Counted from the first letter of the stretch, positions 1 to 7,965 are shown. The stretch is DNA of 64,000 bases from Methylocystis sp046349115 (GCF_046349115.1 NZ_JAXMCX010000007.1:1-64000); one strand, 5' to 3'. A program made the numbers and translations. The notes: generated from the letters alone by a model not told the origin.

Positions 1-1110
1 TTCGCCGGCGTAAAGCGTCACTCCGATCGCCGGCGCGATGGCGATGCAGCGGGTGATGAGACGCCGCAGCGCCGGCTTCATCCGCAGCCGCACGAATCCT
101 TCCATCACGATCTGGCCGGTGAGCGTCGCCGTCACCGTCGAGTTCAACCCGCAGGCGATCAGCGCCACCGCGAAAAGCGTCGCCGCGACTGGCTGTCCGA
201 GCAGCGGCGCGATCAGCCGATAAGCTTCGCCAAGCTCGGCGACCTCGGTATGGCCGCTGGCGTGAAAGACCGCCGCCGCGAGAACCAGTATCGCGCCATT
301 GATCAGCAACGCGAGAAACAGCGCCAGCGTGCTGTCGATCACCGCGAAGCGGATCGCCTCGCGCTTCTTTTCGATGGGCTCGGCGACGGCGCGGGTCTGT
401 ACGACGAAGGAATGCAGAAAAAGATTATGCGGCATCACCGTCGCGCCGAGAATGCCGAGGCCGATGTAGAGCATCTCTGGATCGGTGAAAAAACGCCGCG
501 TAGGGATGAGCCCCGCCGCGACCTGCGCCATGTCGGGACGCGCCATGATGAGCTGGGCGGTGAAGGACATTGTGATCAGCGCCAGCATCGCCACGACGAA
601 AAGCTCGATCTTGCGAAAGCCGACGCGCTCCAGCGCGAGCACCAGAAAAGTGTCGAGCACGGTGATGAGAATGCCGATGGCGAGCGGCAGGCCGAACAGC
701 AATTGCAGGCCGATCGCCGTGCCGATCACCTCAGCGAGGTCGGTGGCGAATATGCCAACCTCGGCGAGCAGCCAGAGCCCGACCGCCGCCGGGAAGGGAT
801 AATGCTTGCGGCAGGCCTGCGCGAGGTCGAGCTCGGCGCCGACGCCGAGCCGCGCCGCGAGCGACTGCAGCACGATCGCCATCAGGCTGGAGAGCACCGC
901 GACGAACAGCAGCGCCGTGCCGAATTGCGAGCCGCCGGCGAGCGCCGTCGCCCAATTGCCGGGGTCCATATAGCCGGTGGCGACGAGATAGCCTGGACCA
1001 AGAAAGACGAAAAGACGCCGAAGAAATTTGCCGCCTTCCGGCACATGCACCGATCGGCGCATGTCGCCGCGTTGCGGAATCGGGGCGTGAGCAGTCGTCG
1101 CTGGCGTCAC
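1..1110 (-). CDS. mntH: NRAMP-family divalent metal (Mn2+/Fe2+) transporter, 3' end cut off by the window
   Basis: This is a proton-coupled inner-membrane importer of manganese or iron. The frame is open from a GTG at 1110 to the window edge, giving 370 residues of the roughly 440 usual for the family. The family metal-site motifs are present: DPGN at residues 49-52 in the first membrane segment and MPHN at 226-229 in the sixth. The visible end reads GLNSTVTATLTGQIVMEGF, which is highly typical of MntH. The GTG is preceded by TAAGGA at a suitable distance, which fixes the start. The gene is divergent from the bicupin gene, with about 250 bases between them that contain a nested inverted repeat. 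The family call is secure. Mn versus Fe preference cannot be read from the sequence. Confidence 0.93.
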   Translation of the reverse strand, partial: MTPATTAHAPIPQRGDMRRSVHVPEGGKFLRRLFVFLGPGYLVATGYMDPGNWATALAGGSQFGTALLFVAVLSSLMAIVLQSLAARLGVGAELDLAQACRKHYPFPAAVGLWLLAEVGIFATDLAEVIGTAIGLQLLFGLPLAIGILITVLDTFLVLALERVGFRKIELFVVAMLALITMSFTAQLIMARPDMAQVAAGLIPTRRFFTDPEMLYIGLGILGATVMPHNLFLHSFVVQTRAVAEPIEKKREAIRFAVIDSTLALFLALLINGAILVLAAAVFHASGHTEVAELGEAYRLIAPLLGQPVAATLFAVALIACGLNSTVTATLTGQIVMEGFVRLRMKPALRRLITRCIAIAPAIGVTLYAGE

Positions 1111-1160
1111 AATTTTTTCCTTAGCCGCGCCGGCGCGCGCCGGTCGTGAGAATTCCTCTG

Positions 1161-1191
1161 AAAGGAGTTTTTCGCCTTAAGGCTTTCCTTT
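1161..1191. promoter_or_regulatory. Nested inverted repeat upstream of mntH
   Basis: AAAGGA (1161-1166) pairs with TCCTTT (1186-1191), and between them lies the perfect palindrome GCCTTAAGGC (1174-1183). It sits about 50-80 bases upstream of the mntH start, so it could be an operator for a metal-responsive repressor or a leader hairpin. It does not match the MntR, Mur or yybP-ykoY patterns I know, so no regulator is assigned. Confidence 0.3.
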
Positions 1192-1360
1192 GTCACCCAT
1201 GTAAATCTTGAGCGCTATATTTCAGGCCGGACGAAGCGAATGGCGCAAGCGGAACTTGTCCAGCGCGGCCAATCTTTTCAAGCCGGGTCGTCGCCGCGCA
1301 AGATCGATCATATGCTAACGCGATTGACGCGATTCGTGCCGAAAAAGGCGGGGGTTACAA

Positions 1361-2467
1361 ATGTTCCAACTCACGATCCCGATCAGCTCCGAAGGCGGAC
1401 ATCCGAGCTTTCACAACAACGTGCCCGACCCGGTGACATCGGGCGCCGAGTTGCCGACGTTCAAGTTCGAACTCGAAAAATCGCAAGGCCGCGTCGACGG
1501 CGCGAGCTATGGCAAGGAGGCGACCGTCGCCCAGCTGCCAATCTCCAAGGATATCGCCGGCGTTTCAATGCGCATGGAGCAGGGCGTCATGCGCGAACTG
1601 CATTGGCATGCGACGGCGGCGGAATGGGGATTCGTCACCGAGGGTCGGGTGCGCACCACCGTCATCGATCCGGCGGGCTGCTCCGAGACCAATGATTTCG
1701 AAGCCGGCGATCTTTGGTATTTCCCGCGCGGCCATGGCCATGTCATCGAGACGCTGGGCAAGGAATTGTGCCACTTCATTCTCGTCTTCGACAATGGCTA
1801 TTTCTCCGAATTCGGCACCTTCAGCATCAGCGACTGGATCGGCCATGCGCCCAAGGAGCTGCTGGCGAAGAATTTCGGCGTGCCGGCGTCGACCTTCGAC
1901 AATTTCCCGAAAAAGGAGGTCTATTTCGCGAGGGGAAATATCCCGCCAGAAACCCCAACGCCGCCGCTGCAGGGATGGAAGCCGCCGCCGCTCACTCATA
2001 AATACAGCCTGCTGTCGCAAAGACCTTTCGAGACCTTTCCGGGCGGAATCGAATGGCGCGTCGACGGCGCGCAATTTCCGATTTCGACGACGATGACCGG
2101 CGTCGTTCTCGAAATGGAGCCGGGCGCGCTGCGCGAATTGCATTGGCATCCCAACGCTTCCGAATGGCAATATGTGCTGAGCGGCCAGCTGTGCGTCACG
2201 CTGTTTGGATCAAAGGGGCGCTGGCGCCAGGAGACGTTCTCGAAAGGCGATGTCGGCTATATTCCGCAAGGCATGGGCCATTCGCTGGAAAATGTCGGGA
2301 CCGAAACCGTGCGCGTGCTGATCGTCTTCAACAACGCCCATTATCAGACGATCGATCTCTCGCAATGGATCGCCGGCAATCCGACCGATATTCTCGCGAC
2401 GAATTTCGGTCAGGACCCCTCGGTCTTCGAGAAATTCCCGCGCCGGGACGTGTTCATGACGAAGTGA
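1361..2467 (+). CDS. Bicupin, oxalate-decarboxylase-like
   Basis: A 368-residue protein with two cupin barrels, each able to bind Mn. Ligands in cupin 1 are H81, H83, E88 and H127; in cupin 2 they are H261, H263, E268 and H307, in the paired motifs RELHWH...EW. Length and both motifs match the OxdC family, which converts oxalate to formate and CO2. The catalytic lid, SENS in Bacillus OxdC, here reads SEFGT (149-153). The glutamate is kept but the next two positions differ. There is no signal peptide, so it is probably cytosolic. A GGCGGGGG stretch lies just ahead of the ATG. The gene stands alone, divergent from mntH. Mn import next to a Mn enzyme is suggestive but unproven. Fold is sure; oxalate as the substrate is only likely. 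Confidence 0.85.
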   Translation: MFQLTIPISSEGGHPSFHNNVPDPVTSGAELPTFKFELEKSQGRVDGASYGKEATVAQLPISKDIAGVSMRMEQGVMRELHWHATAAEWGFVTEGRVRTTVIDPAGCSETNDFEAGDLWYFPRGHGHVIETLGKELCHFILVFDNGYFSEFGTFSISDWIGHAPKELLAKNFGVPASTFDNFPKKEVYFARGNIPPETPTPPLQGWKPPPLTHKYSLLSQRPFETFPGGIEWRVDGAQFPISTTMTGVVLEMEPGALRELHWHPNASEWQYVLSGQLCVTLFGSKGRWRQETFSKGDVGYIPQGMGHSLENVGTETVRVLIVFNNAHYQTIDLSQWIAGNPTDILATNFGQDPSVFEKFPRRDVFMTK

Positions 2468-2498
2468 GTAATACGAAATCCGTTTGAACGGCCCGGCT

Positions 2499-2606
2499 GT
2501 CATTCCCGACGCGCGCAAAGCGCGCGATCGGGAATCCAGAGACACGGCCATGATCGTAGTTGTAGCTCTGGATTCCCGGTCAGGCCCTCAGCCTGCCGGG
2601 AATGAC
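2499..2606. repeat. Long imperfect inverted repeat between convergent genes
   Basis: The outer arms GTCATTCCCG (2499-2508) and CGGGAATGAC (2597-2606) are perfect. Further inside, GGGAATCCAGAG pairs with CTCTGGATTCCC. The whole can fold into one long stem. It lies between the ends of the bicupin and phosphatase-Nudix genes, a typical place for alphaproteobacterial dispersed palindromic elements, and may act as a two-way terminator. Confidence 0.7.
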
Positions 2607-2667
2607 GCTCTCCCAGCGTGCGGATAAGCCGGATACCCGATAGTAGGCTCGCGTCAGCGAGCCTTTT

Positions 2668-3762
2668 TCACTTGCTGATTTTGCGCAGCAGCGCCTCGAG
2701 TCCCTCGGGGAAGATCAGATCATGCGAGACGGCGATTTCGTCGGCGCTCCACCAGCGCCAGCCGAGCACATGGATTTTTTCTTCCTCGGTCAAATCGCGC
2801 GGCTTGGGCGCGAAGCGCTCGGCGCGGATCAGATAATAGCGCTCGATCGCCTGATGCCAGTCGTCGCCGATCTCCATCGGGAATTCGCGCGTCGCGACGA
2901 CCGCTCCGGGATCGACAATGGTTAGGCCCGTTTCTTCATAGACTTCTCGGCGCAGCGCCGATTCGAAGCTCTCGCCCTCCCTGACCGCGCCGCCGGGCGT
3001 CGCCCAGAAGTGATGATGGCCGAGCGCGAGAAAATGCGGTGTCAGTCCGCCGGCGTAGCGGATGAGCAGAATGTCATTCTCTTGATCGACGATCAGCGCC
3101 CGAGCGGCTTCGCGGCGGGGCAGCGCGCGGCCGTCCCATGGCGCGGCGATCTCGGCGCGGCCTTCCGGCGAAGCCCAATCGACCAGCGACCATTTTCCGT
3201 CCTCATAGGCGATCCAATTCGGCGTGGCGTTGAGCACCGGATGTTCACGCTTCTCGTCGAGTCTCTTTCCGGCGGCGAGCCGCCAGGCGATGTCGAGCAC
3301 GCCCGCATGGGCGACGACCAGCACAGTCTGGCCGGCGCTTTCCTTGGCGATCTGGGTCAAGGCCTTGCGCACCCGCGCGGCGAAATGTTCGAGCGTCTCG
3401 CCTTGCGGGGCGGCGAAATCCGGCTTGCGCGCGAGATAATTCATATAGATGTCGGCATAGGCCGCCTGCACTTCGGCATGCGTGTGCCCCTGCCAGACGC
3501 CGTCGTCCTTTTCGCGCAAGGCCGGGGTCTTGGCGACGTCAACGCCGCGCGCGCCGGCGATCGGATTCGCCGTCGCGAGCGCGCGGCGCAAATCGCTCGA
3601 ATAGACCCGGTCGAAATGCGCGCCGGCGAGTTCTTTCGCCAAGGCGGCCGCCTGCGCGCGTCCGCGAGCGTTCAGCGCGATGTCGAATTGGCCCTGAAAG
3701 CGCCGTTCGATATTCCAGTTGGTCTCGCCATGGCGTACGAGACACAGAAGCGTGCGGGGCAT
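2668..3762 (-). CDS. Histidine phosphatase - Nudix hydrolase fusion
   Basis: A 364-residue two-domain enzyme. Residues 1-200 form a histidine phosphatase (phosphoglycerate mutase-like) domain: the RHGE motif at 10-13 holds the phospho-accepting H11, and the second catalytic histidine is in VVAHAG near 152. Residues 218-364 are a Nudix domain with a complete Nudix box, G258-x5-E264-x7-R272-E273-V-x-E276-E277-x-G279. Both active sites look intact, so the protein could hydrolyse a nucleotide-type pyrophosphate and then dephosphorylate the product. Mycobacterial MutT1 has the same two domains in the opposite order (Nudix first). It is monocistronic and convergent with the bicupin gene. Domain calls are firm; the substrate is unknown. 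Confidence 0.88.
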   Translation of the reverse strand: MPRTLLCLVRHGETNWNIERRFQGQFDIALNARGRAQAAALAKELAGAHFDRVYSSDLRRALATANPIAGARGVDVAKTPALREKDDGVWQGHTHAEVQAAYADIYMNYLARKPDFAAPQGETLEHFAARVRKALTQIAKESAGQTVLVVAHAGVLDIAWRLAAGKRLDEKREHPVLNATPNWIAYEDGKWSLVDWASPEGRAEIAAPWDGRALPRREAARALIVDQENDILLIRYAGGLTPHFLALGHHHFWATPGGAVREGESFESALRREVYEETGLTIVDPGAVVATREFPMEIGDDWHQAIERYYLIRAERFAPKPRDLTEEEKIHVLGWRWWSADEIAVSHDLIFPEGLEALLRKISK

Positions 3763-3932
3763 GTCGTTTCGGATTTAAGGCGCGGGAGCCGCCGTGCAAA
3801 CCCGCCCGGCATCCGGGCGTGCGGCGTTCTATAGCTTTGGCGTGCAAAAGTCAGTCCGCTTTCGCGGGGCGGCGGCGAATGACCGCATGGCCCCGACGCG
3901 CGTTCTAAACTTTTGGGAAAGTTCGCATAGAC

Positions 3933-3962
3933 CTGCGGATGGGCGACCCCGCCCAACCGCAG
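3933..3962 (-). terminator. Hairpin just after the 84-residue gene
   Basis: CTGCGG-a-TGGGCG pairs with CGCCCA-a-CCGCAG around a four-base loop: twelve pairs with one A/A mismatch. It begins within five bases of the stop codon of the minus-strand gene ending at 3967. No T-run follows, so it may be a weak or factor-assisted terminator, or an RNA-stabilising element. Confidence 0.4.
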
Positions 3963-3966
3963 CGGC

Positions 3967-4221
3967 CTAATGCCTCAGGCCGGTGGTAAATTCCCCGCTC
4001 CGCAGCCGCGCCGGCAGGGTTTCGGCGAAGGCGGCGATGGCCTCCTCGCCATAGGTCGCGACCAATTCGCGCAAGGCTGCGGACAAAGCGGCGTTGGCGA
4101 AGGAATCGCTTTCGATCCCCGCCAGTATGGCCTCTGCGAAAGCCTCGGTGACATAAGCGAGGGCCGCTCGGTGCTGTTCACCGCCCAGATCGCTCAGCGA
4201 GGCGACGTCCAATGGGTTCAT
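3967..4221 (-). CDS. Small acidic hypothetical protein (84 aa)
   Basis: The product is mostly helical, rich in Ala and Glu, with few lysines, and has no signal peptide or membrane segment. It begins MNPLDVASLSDLGGEQH. I do not recognise a family. Support for it being real comes from alphaproteobacterial-type codon use, its position downstream of and co-directional with the TIGR02301 and pdxH genes, and a hairpin directly after its stop. No strong ribosome-binding site is seen ahead of the ATG. Confidence 0.55.
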   Translation of the reverse strand: MNPLDVASLSDLGGEQHRAALAYVTEAFAEAILAGIESDSFANAALSAALRELVATYGEEAIAAFAETLPARLRSGEFTTGLRH

Positions 4222-4294
4222 GACGCCACTCTAGAGAACCCGCTCGCGCCGCGCGAGGCGACGATCTCCGGAAGGTTAATTTCGCCAAAGGGCT

Positions 4295-4879
4295 TTACGG
4301 ATTTCCGTAACGATAAGTTATGTCGCGGGTCAGCCGCGAGGCCTCCGCCAGATAGCGGGAAATCACGGTTTTGGCGTTGGGGGTGCAGGCGCGATAGGTC
4401 AGCTCATAGCCGCGAAAGCCGCGGTTGAACGAGGCCATCAGCCTCTGGCGGCGCGACCCGCTCGGGGCGTCGGCGTCGAGCAGCGCAGCCATTTTCACCC
4501 GCCATTCGTCGCCGTCGCCGGCGCCGCAGAGGTCACGCAAAAAGGACAGCGCGCCGAGGACTTCCGAGAGCCTGGTGATCTGCGGCTCATAGGGCGGCGG
4601 CGGGCGCTCGGGCCCGCTCGGCGCCGATCCTTCCGTCGCGGTCGCGCCCGGCGCGCCGGGCGTTTGCGGCTTCGTCTGCCCCGGCGTGGCGGCGTCCCGC
4701 TTGCGCGGCGGCGGGCGTTCGGACCGCCGCGGCTCCGGCGCCCGATGGTGGCGCGGACCGTCGAAGCCGCCGAACAGGAAATCGAACGGGTCTTGAGCGA
4801 CCGCTTCGCTCGCGAAGAGCGTCGCGGCGGCCGCCGCCGCGGCAAGCGCCGCCGCCGCGCGCTTTAAATGCGCCGTCAT
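4295..4879 (-). CDS. TIGR02301-type secreted protein
   Basis: A 194-residue protein with a cleavable signal peptide (Ala-rich core, likely cut after ASEAVA near residue 30). A Pro/Arg-rich linker follows, then a C-terminal domain from about residue 95 containing LSEVLGALSFLRDLCG and the conserved ending ISRYLAEASRLTRDI. This layout matches the alphaproteobacterial family TIGR02301, whose function is unknown. The ATG overlaps the stop of pdxH by four bases (ATGA), so the two are translationally coupled. It is likely periplasmic. Confidence 0.8.
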   Translation of the reverse strand: MTAHLKRAAAALAAAAAAATLFASEAVAQDPFDFLFGGFDGPRHHRAPEPRRSERPPPRKRDAATPGQTKPQTPGAPGATATEGSAPSGPERPPPPYEPQITRLSEVLGALSFLRDLCGAGDGDEWRVKMAALLDADAPSGSRRQRLMASFNRGFRGYELTYRACTPNAKTVISRYLAEASRLTRDITYRYGNP

Positions 4880-5508
4880 GGGTAGAGCCGCTCCTTTCGC
4901 CATGGTTCGTCGGGCGTCGCCCGGTAAAAGCGGACGCGGTCGTGAAGCCGGAACGGCCGATCGGACCAGAATTCCATCGCGATCGGCGCGATGCGGAACC
5001 CCCGCCAATAGGGCGGCCTCGGAATGGCGCCGATCGCATATTTGGCGGCGAAGGCGGCGACCGATTTTTCGAGCGCGAAGCGGCTTTCCAGAGGCCGCGA
5101 CTGCTGGCTCGCCCAGGCGCCGATGCGGGAATCGCGCGGACGGCTGGCGAAATACTCGTCGGCCTCGGCGTCGCTGACTGGGCTGACGGGCCCGCGCAGC
5201 CGCACCTGACGGCGCAGCGACTTCCAGTGAAAGAGACCCGCCGCCTGCATATTGGCCTCGAGCTGGCGCCCCTTGGCGCTCTCGGCGTTGGTGTAAAATA
5301 CGAAGCCGCTGGGCGTCCATTCCTTCAGCAGCACCATGCGCGCGTCGGGCAGACCCTGGGCGTCCGCCGTCGCCAGGACCATCGCCTCGGGGTCGTTCGG
5401 CTCCTTGCGCGTCGCTTCCTCGAACCATTGCGCGAACAAGGCGAAAGGCTCGGCGGCGTCGACAAAGTCACCGGGCGTTAACGCGTTCAAGCGAGTATCC
5501 TTTCTCAA
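4876..5508 (-). CDS. pdxH: Pyridoxamine 5'-phosphate oxidase
   Basis: FMN-dependent cytosolic oxidase that makes pyridoxal 5'-phosphate in vitamin B6 biosynthesis and salvage. The roughly 210-residue length is normal. Family features include the FMN-binding RMVLLKEW and FVFYTNAESAKG stretches, FHWKSLRRQVRLRG, and the ending WRKERLYP. Two TTG starts are possible: 5508, giving MRKDTRLNAL, or 5490, which has AAGGA eight bases upstream and may be the true start. It is the first gene of a coupled pair with the TIGR02301 gene and is divergent from the lipoprotein gene at 5544. Confidence 0.93.
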   Translation of the reverse strand: MRKDTRLNALTPGDFVDAAEPFALFAQWFEEATRKEPNDPEAMVLATADAQGLPDARMVLLKEWTPSGFVFYTNAESAKGRQLEANMQAAGLFHWKSLRRQVRLRGPVSPVSDAEADEYFASRPRDSRIGAWASQQSRPLESRFALEKSVAAFAAKYAIGAIPRPPYWRGFRIAPIAMEFWSDRPFRLHDRVRFYRATPDEPWRKERLYP

Positions 5509-5543
5509 GCCGAACCAAAGGTCGGCGCTTCGAAGGTGGCCTT

Positions 5544-6038
5544 TTGCAAATCCTCCGCGTCAGACATACCGCCGCTTGCGCCATTGCTCAAATGTCGCGC
5601 GGCGCGCGGCTTATCGCTCTGTCGGCGACGGCCGGCGGCCTCGCCGGCTGTTCGATCGCCATGCCGACGATCTCGAACTCTTCAATGTGGAATTCGGATC
5701 GGGCCGCATCCGACGTGACCGGCGCTATACAAAAGCCGCCGCCGCAATTGTCGCATGCGCTCGAGGGGGAAGATCTTCGTCGCGCCACCGCCGCGATGAG
5801 CACCGCGCTCGATCCGCAGGGAAGCGGGGCGAGCGTCAATTGGGACAATCCCCAGACCGGCGCCAAGGGCTCCTTCACGCCGATCGGTCAGCCCTATCCG
5901 CTGGAGGGGCGGATTTGCCGCGCCTTCCAGGCCGACATTGCGGTGAAGGAAGCGCAGGAAAGCCTGCAAGGCGCCGCCTGTCGCGAAAAAACCGACGAAT
6001 GGGCGCTCACCGAGGTGAAGCATTTCAGGAAAGGGTGA
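5544..6038 (+). CDS. RT0821/Lpp0805-type outer-surface lipoprotein
   Basis: A 164-residue predicted lipoprotein: a hydrophobic stretch followed by the lipobox LAGC near residue 36. The C-terminal domain contains VNWDNPQTGAKGSFTPI and EGRICRAFQADI, characteristic of the RT0821/Lpp0805 surface-antigen group. The TTG at 5544 has AAGGTGG just upstream. The ATG at 5592 would give a shorter and more standard signal peptide (MSRGARLIALSATAGGLAGC) but lacks a clear ribosome-binding site. The next gene begins one base after the stop, so the two form an operon. Role unknown, probably envelope structure. Confidence 0.75.
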   Translation: MQILRVRHTAACAIAQMSRGARLIALSATAGGLAGCSIAMPTISNSSMWNSDRAASDVTGAIQKPPPQLSHALEGEDLRRATAAMSTALDPQGSGASVNWDNPQTGAKGSFTPIGQPYPLEGRICRAFQADIAVKEAQESLQGAACREKTDEWALTEVKHFRKG

Positions 6039-6039
6039 C

Positions 6040-6324
6040 ATGTCGGCGCCCTTCGGCAGACGGCTCATCGTCACGACCATCGCCGCGATCCTGGCGGTTC
6101 CGGCATATTTTATCGCCGCCCGCGCGATCACGGCATGGCGGCAAGGCTACGCCTGGGCAGAAATGGATTGGGACGACAAGGGTTATACGTCGATTGCCGA
6201 TTTCATGCGCGCCGCCGATATCGGCAAGCGGCCGATCGACGTCAACGGCCAGTCCTGCGTCGAATATTTTCTCTATCGCGAAGGCGTGACGGTGAAGATC
6301 GTCTGCCCGAGAGGGCGAAGCTAA
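6040..6324 (+). CDS. Small membrane-anchored protein with a degenerate EF-hand-like loop
   Basis: A 94-residue protein with one N-terminal membrane segment (about residues 9-28) and a short outer domain. The ATG follows GGAAAGGGTGAC and lies one base after the lipoprotein stop, so the two genes are translated together. Residues around 45-56 (DWDDKGYTSIAD) resemble a calcium loop: acidic residues at loop positions 1, 3 and 12 and Gly at 6, but Thr instead of an aliphatic residue at 8. Two cysteines (in QSCVEY and KIVCPRG) could form a disulfide. Family not recognised. It ends four bases inside the convergent flavoprotein gene. Confidence 0.65.
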   Translation: MSAPFGRRLIVTTIAAILAVPAYFIAARAITAWRQGYAWAEMDWDDKGYTSIADFMRAADIGKRPIDVNGQSCVEYFLYREGVTVKIVCPRGRS

Positions 6325-7745
6325 AGCAAAACGCCCGGGTTGAGGATGCCCTTCGGGTCGAGCGCCGTCTTGATGGCGCGCATCGCGTCGAGCGCCGCAG
6401 GGTCTTTCGTTTCTCGCAACAGATCGCGCTTCAGCCGCCCAATGCCATGTTCGGCCGAGATCGAGCCGCCGAGTTCGCGCACCACGCCATGCACGATGGC
6501 GTTGACCTCCCCCCAACGCGCCAGGAATTCCGCCTTGTCGGCGCCGACGGGCTGCGAGACGTTATAATGGATATTGCCGTCGCCCATATGGCCGAAAGGA
6601 ATCGGCCGCGCTTCCGGAAAGGCGGCGCGCAGCCTTCGCCCCGCTTCTTCAATGAAATGCGGAATTTCGTTTACCGGCACGGCCACATCGTGCTTGATCG
6701 AGCCGCCCTCGCGCTTTTGCGCCTCCGACATGCTTTCGCGCAGTTTCCACAGCGCCCCCGACTGATCGAGCGATTGGGCGAGCGTCGCGTCCTCGGCGAG
6801 ATGCGCGCCGAGCGCGGCGGCGAGAATCCGCGCCGCGACGCGCTCGGCTTCGCCCTCCGCGAAGGCCGCAAGTTCGACAAGCGCATACCAGTCGTGCGGC
6901 TGCGCAAGAGGATCGCGCGTTCCGGGAATATGGCGCAGAACCAGCTCCACCCCCGATCGTGAGGCGATTTCGAAGGCGTGAAGGCTCGGCCCTGCGCGGT
7001 CCTTGACGAAGTTGAGGAGCTTCAGCGCCTGAGCCGGATCGCGAAGTCCGAGAAACGCCACGGCGCGCGAGCGCGGGCGTGGAAAGAGCTTCAGCGTCGC
7101 GGCGGTGATGACGCCGAGCGTGCCTTCCGAGCCGATGAACAGCCGCGTCAGATCATAGCCGGTATTGTCCTTGCGCAGCGCGCCGAGAGTCGAGAGAAGC
7201 CTTCCGTCGGCGAGCGCGATCTCGACCCCGAGCGCCAGATCGCGCATCGACCCATAGGCGATGACGTGAACGCCGCCGGCGTTGGTCGATAGATTGCCGC
7301 CGATGGTGCAGCTTCCTTCCGACGCCAGCGACAGCGGGAAATAGCGGTCGGCGGTCTCCGCCGCCTCCTGCGCCTGCGCCAAGGTCACGCCGGCTTCGAC
7401 GGTCATCGCGTCGGCGATGGGGTCGACGGCGCGTATCCGACTGAGTCTTTCGAGCGAAAGCACGACCGACGCGCCGCTGGCGTCGGGGGTCTGGCCGCCG
7501 ACAAGTCCGGTATTGCCGCCTTGGGGAGTGAGGGGCGCGCCAGCTTCGTTGCACAGCGCGAGAATATCGCCGACTTCGCGCGCGGTTCTCGGCTTGAGCA
7601 CGCAGAGCGCGCGGCCATGGTAGAGGTCGCGAGGCTCGGCCAGATAGGGCGACATCGACGTCGGATCGGTGACGACGGAAGTCTCGCCGACGATGGCCGC
7701 GAGACGAGAGATCAGAAAAGGCGCTTCAGACCGATTGGCTGTCAC
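6321..7745 (-). CDS. FAD-linked D-2-hydroxyacid dehydrogenase (GlcD/D-2-hydroxyglutarate dehydrogenase-like)
   Basis: A 474-residue VAO-type flavoprotein. The FAD domain (about 30-240) contains PQGGNTGLVGGQTP and IGGNLSTNAGGVHVIAYG. The C-terminal cap carries the metal/substrate histidines in FGHMGDGNIHYN and EHGIGRLK, and the protein ends ALDPKGILNPG. This matches D-lactate, glycolate-subunit and D-2-hydroxyglutarate dehydrogenases, which oxidise a D-2-hydroxyacid and pass electrons to a quinone or flavoprotein. There are no glcE/glcF partners nearby, which favours a stand-alone enzyme of the D-2-hydroxyglutarate type. The exact substrate is not determined. Confidence 0.85.
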   Translation of the reverse strand: MTANRSEAPFLISRLAAIVGETSVVTDPTSMSPYLAEPRDLYHGRALCVLKPRTAREVGDILALCNEAGAPLTPQGGNTGLVGGQTPDASGASVVLSLERLSRIRAVDPIADAMTVEAGVTLAQAQEAAETADRYFPLSLASEGSCTIGGNLSTNAGGVHVIAYGSMRDLALGVEIALADGRLLSTLGALRKDNTGYDLTRLFIGSEGTLGVITAATLKLFPRPRSRAVAFLGLRDPAQALKLLNFVKDRAGPSLHAFEIASRSGVELVLRHIPGTRDPLAQPHDWYALVELAAFAEGEAERVAARILAAALGAHLAEDATLAQSLDQSGALWKLRESMSEAQKREGGSIKHDVAVPVNEIPHFIEEAGRRLRAAFPEARPIPFGHMGDGNIHYNVSQPVGADKAEFLARWGEVNAIVHGVVRELGGSISAEHGIGRLKRDLLRETKDPAALDAMRAIKTALDPKGILNPGVLL

Positions 7746-7780
7746 AGTCAGTAGGATGCGCCCTTTTTGTCGCGCTGTCC

Positions 7781-7900
7781 TTAGCGATAACGACGGCGGC
7801 GATTATCCTTGTGGCGCGCATAGACGTAAGCGCGCATGGCGACAGGCGCGCTCGCGAGGACGATACTGCACAATGTTGCGGCGATAAGCGCATTCATCAT
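7781..7900 (-). CDS. Micro-protein (39 aa), single membrane segment with basic tail
   Basis: A short frame from ATG at 7900 to TAA at 7781. It is preceded by AAGGAGAACGTC, one of the best ribosome-binding sites in the window. The product starts MMNALIAATLCSIVLASAP, a hydrophobic helix or signal-like segment, then YVYARHKDNRRRRYR, a strongly basic end. Such a tail would stay in the cytosol or bind membrane or nucleic acid. A second in-frame ATG lies three bases downstream of the first. It stands alone upstream of the flavoprotein gene on the same strand. Family unknown. Confidence 0.55.
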   Translation of the reverse strand: MMNALIAATLCSIVLASAPVAMRAYVYARHKDNRRRRYR

Positions 7901-7965
7901 GACGTTCTCCTTCCAGATCACGGAAATCATTCAACTTCCGGCTACGCTGGACTACCTCGCAAATC

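Noticed and set aside
1111..1260. yybP-ykoY manganese riboswitch ahead of mntH
   Set aside because: The conserved loop sequences of that riboswitch are absent; only simple inverted repeats are present.
4880..5428. Upstream in-frame extension of the TIGR02301 gene through pdxH
   Set aside because: The extension is in the wrong frame of pdxH and of low-complexity composition. The signal peptide begins at 4879 and an ATGA overlap marks the start.
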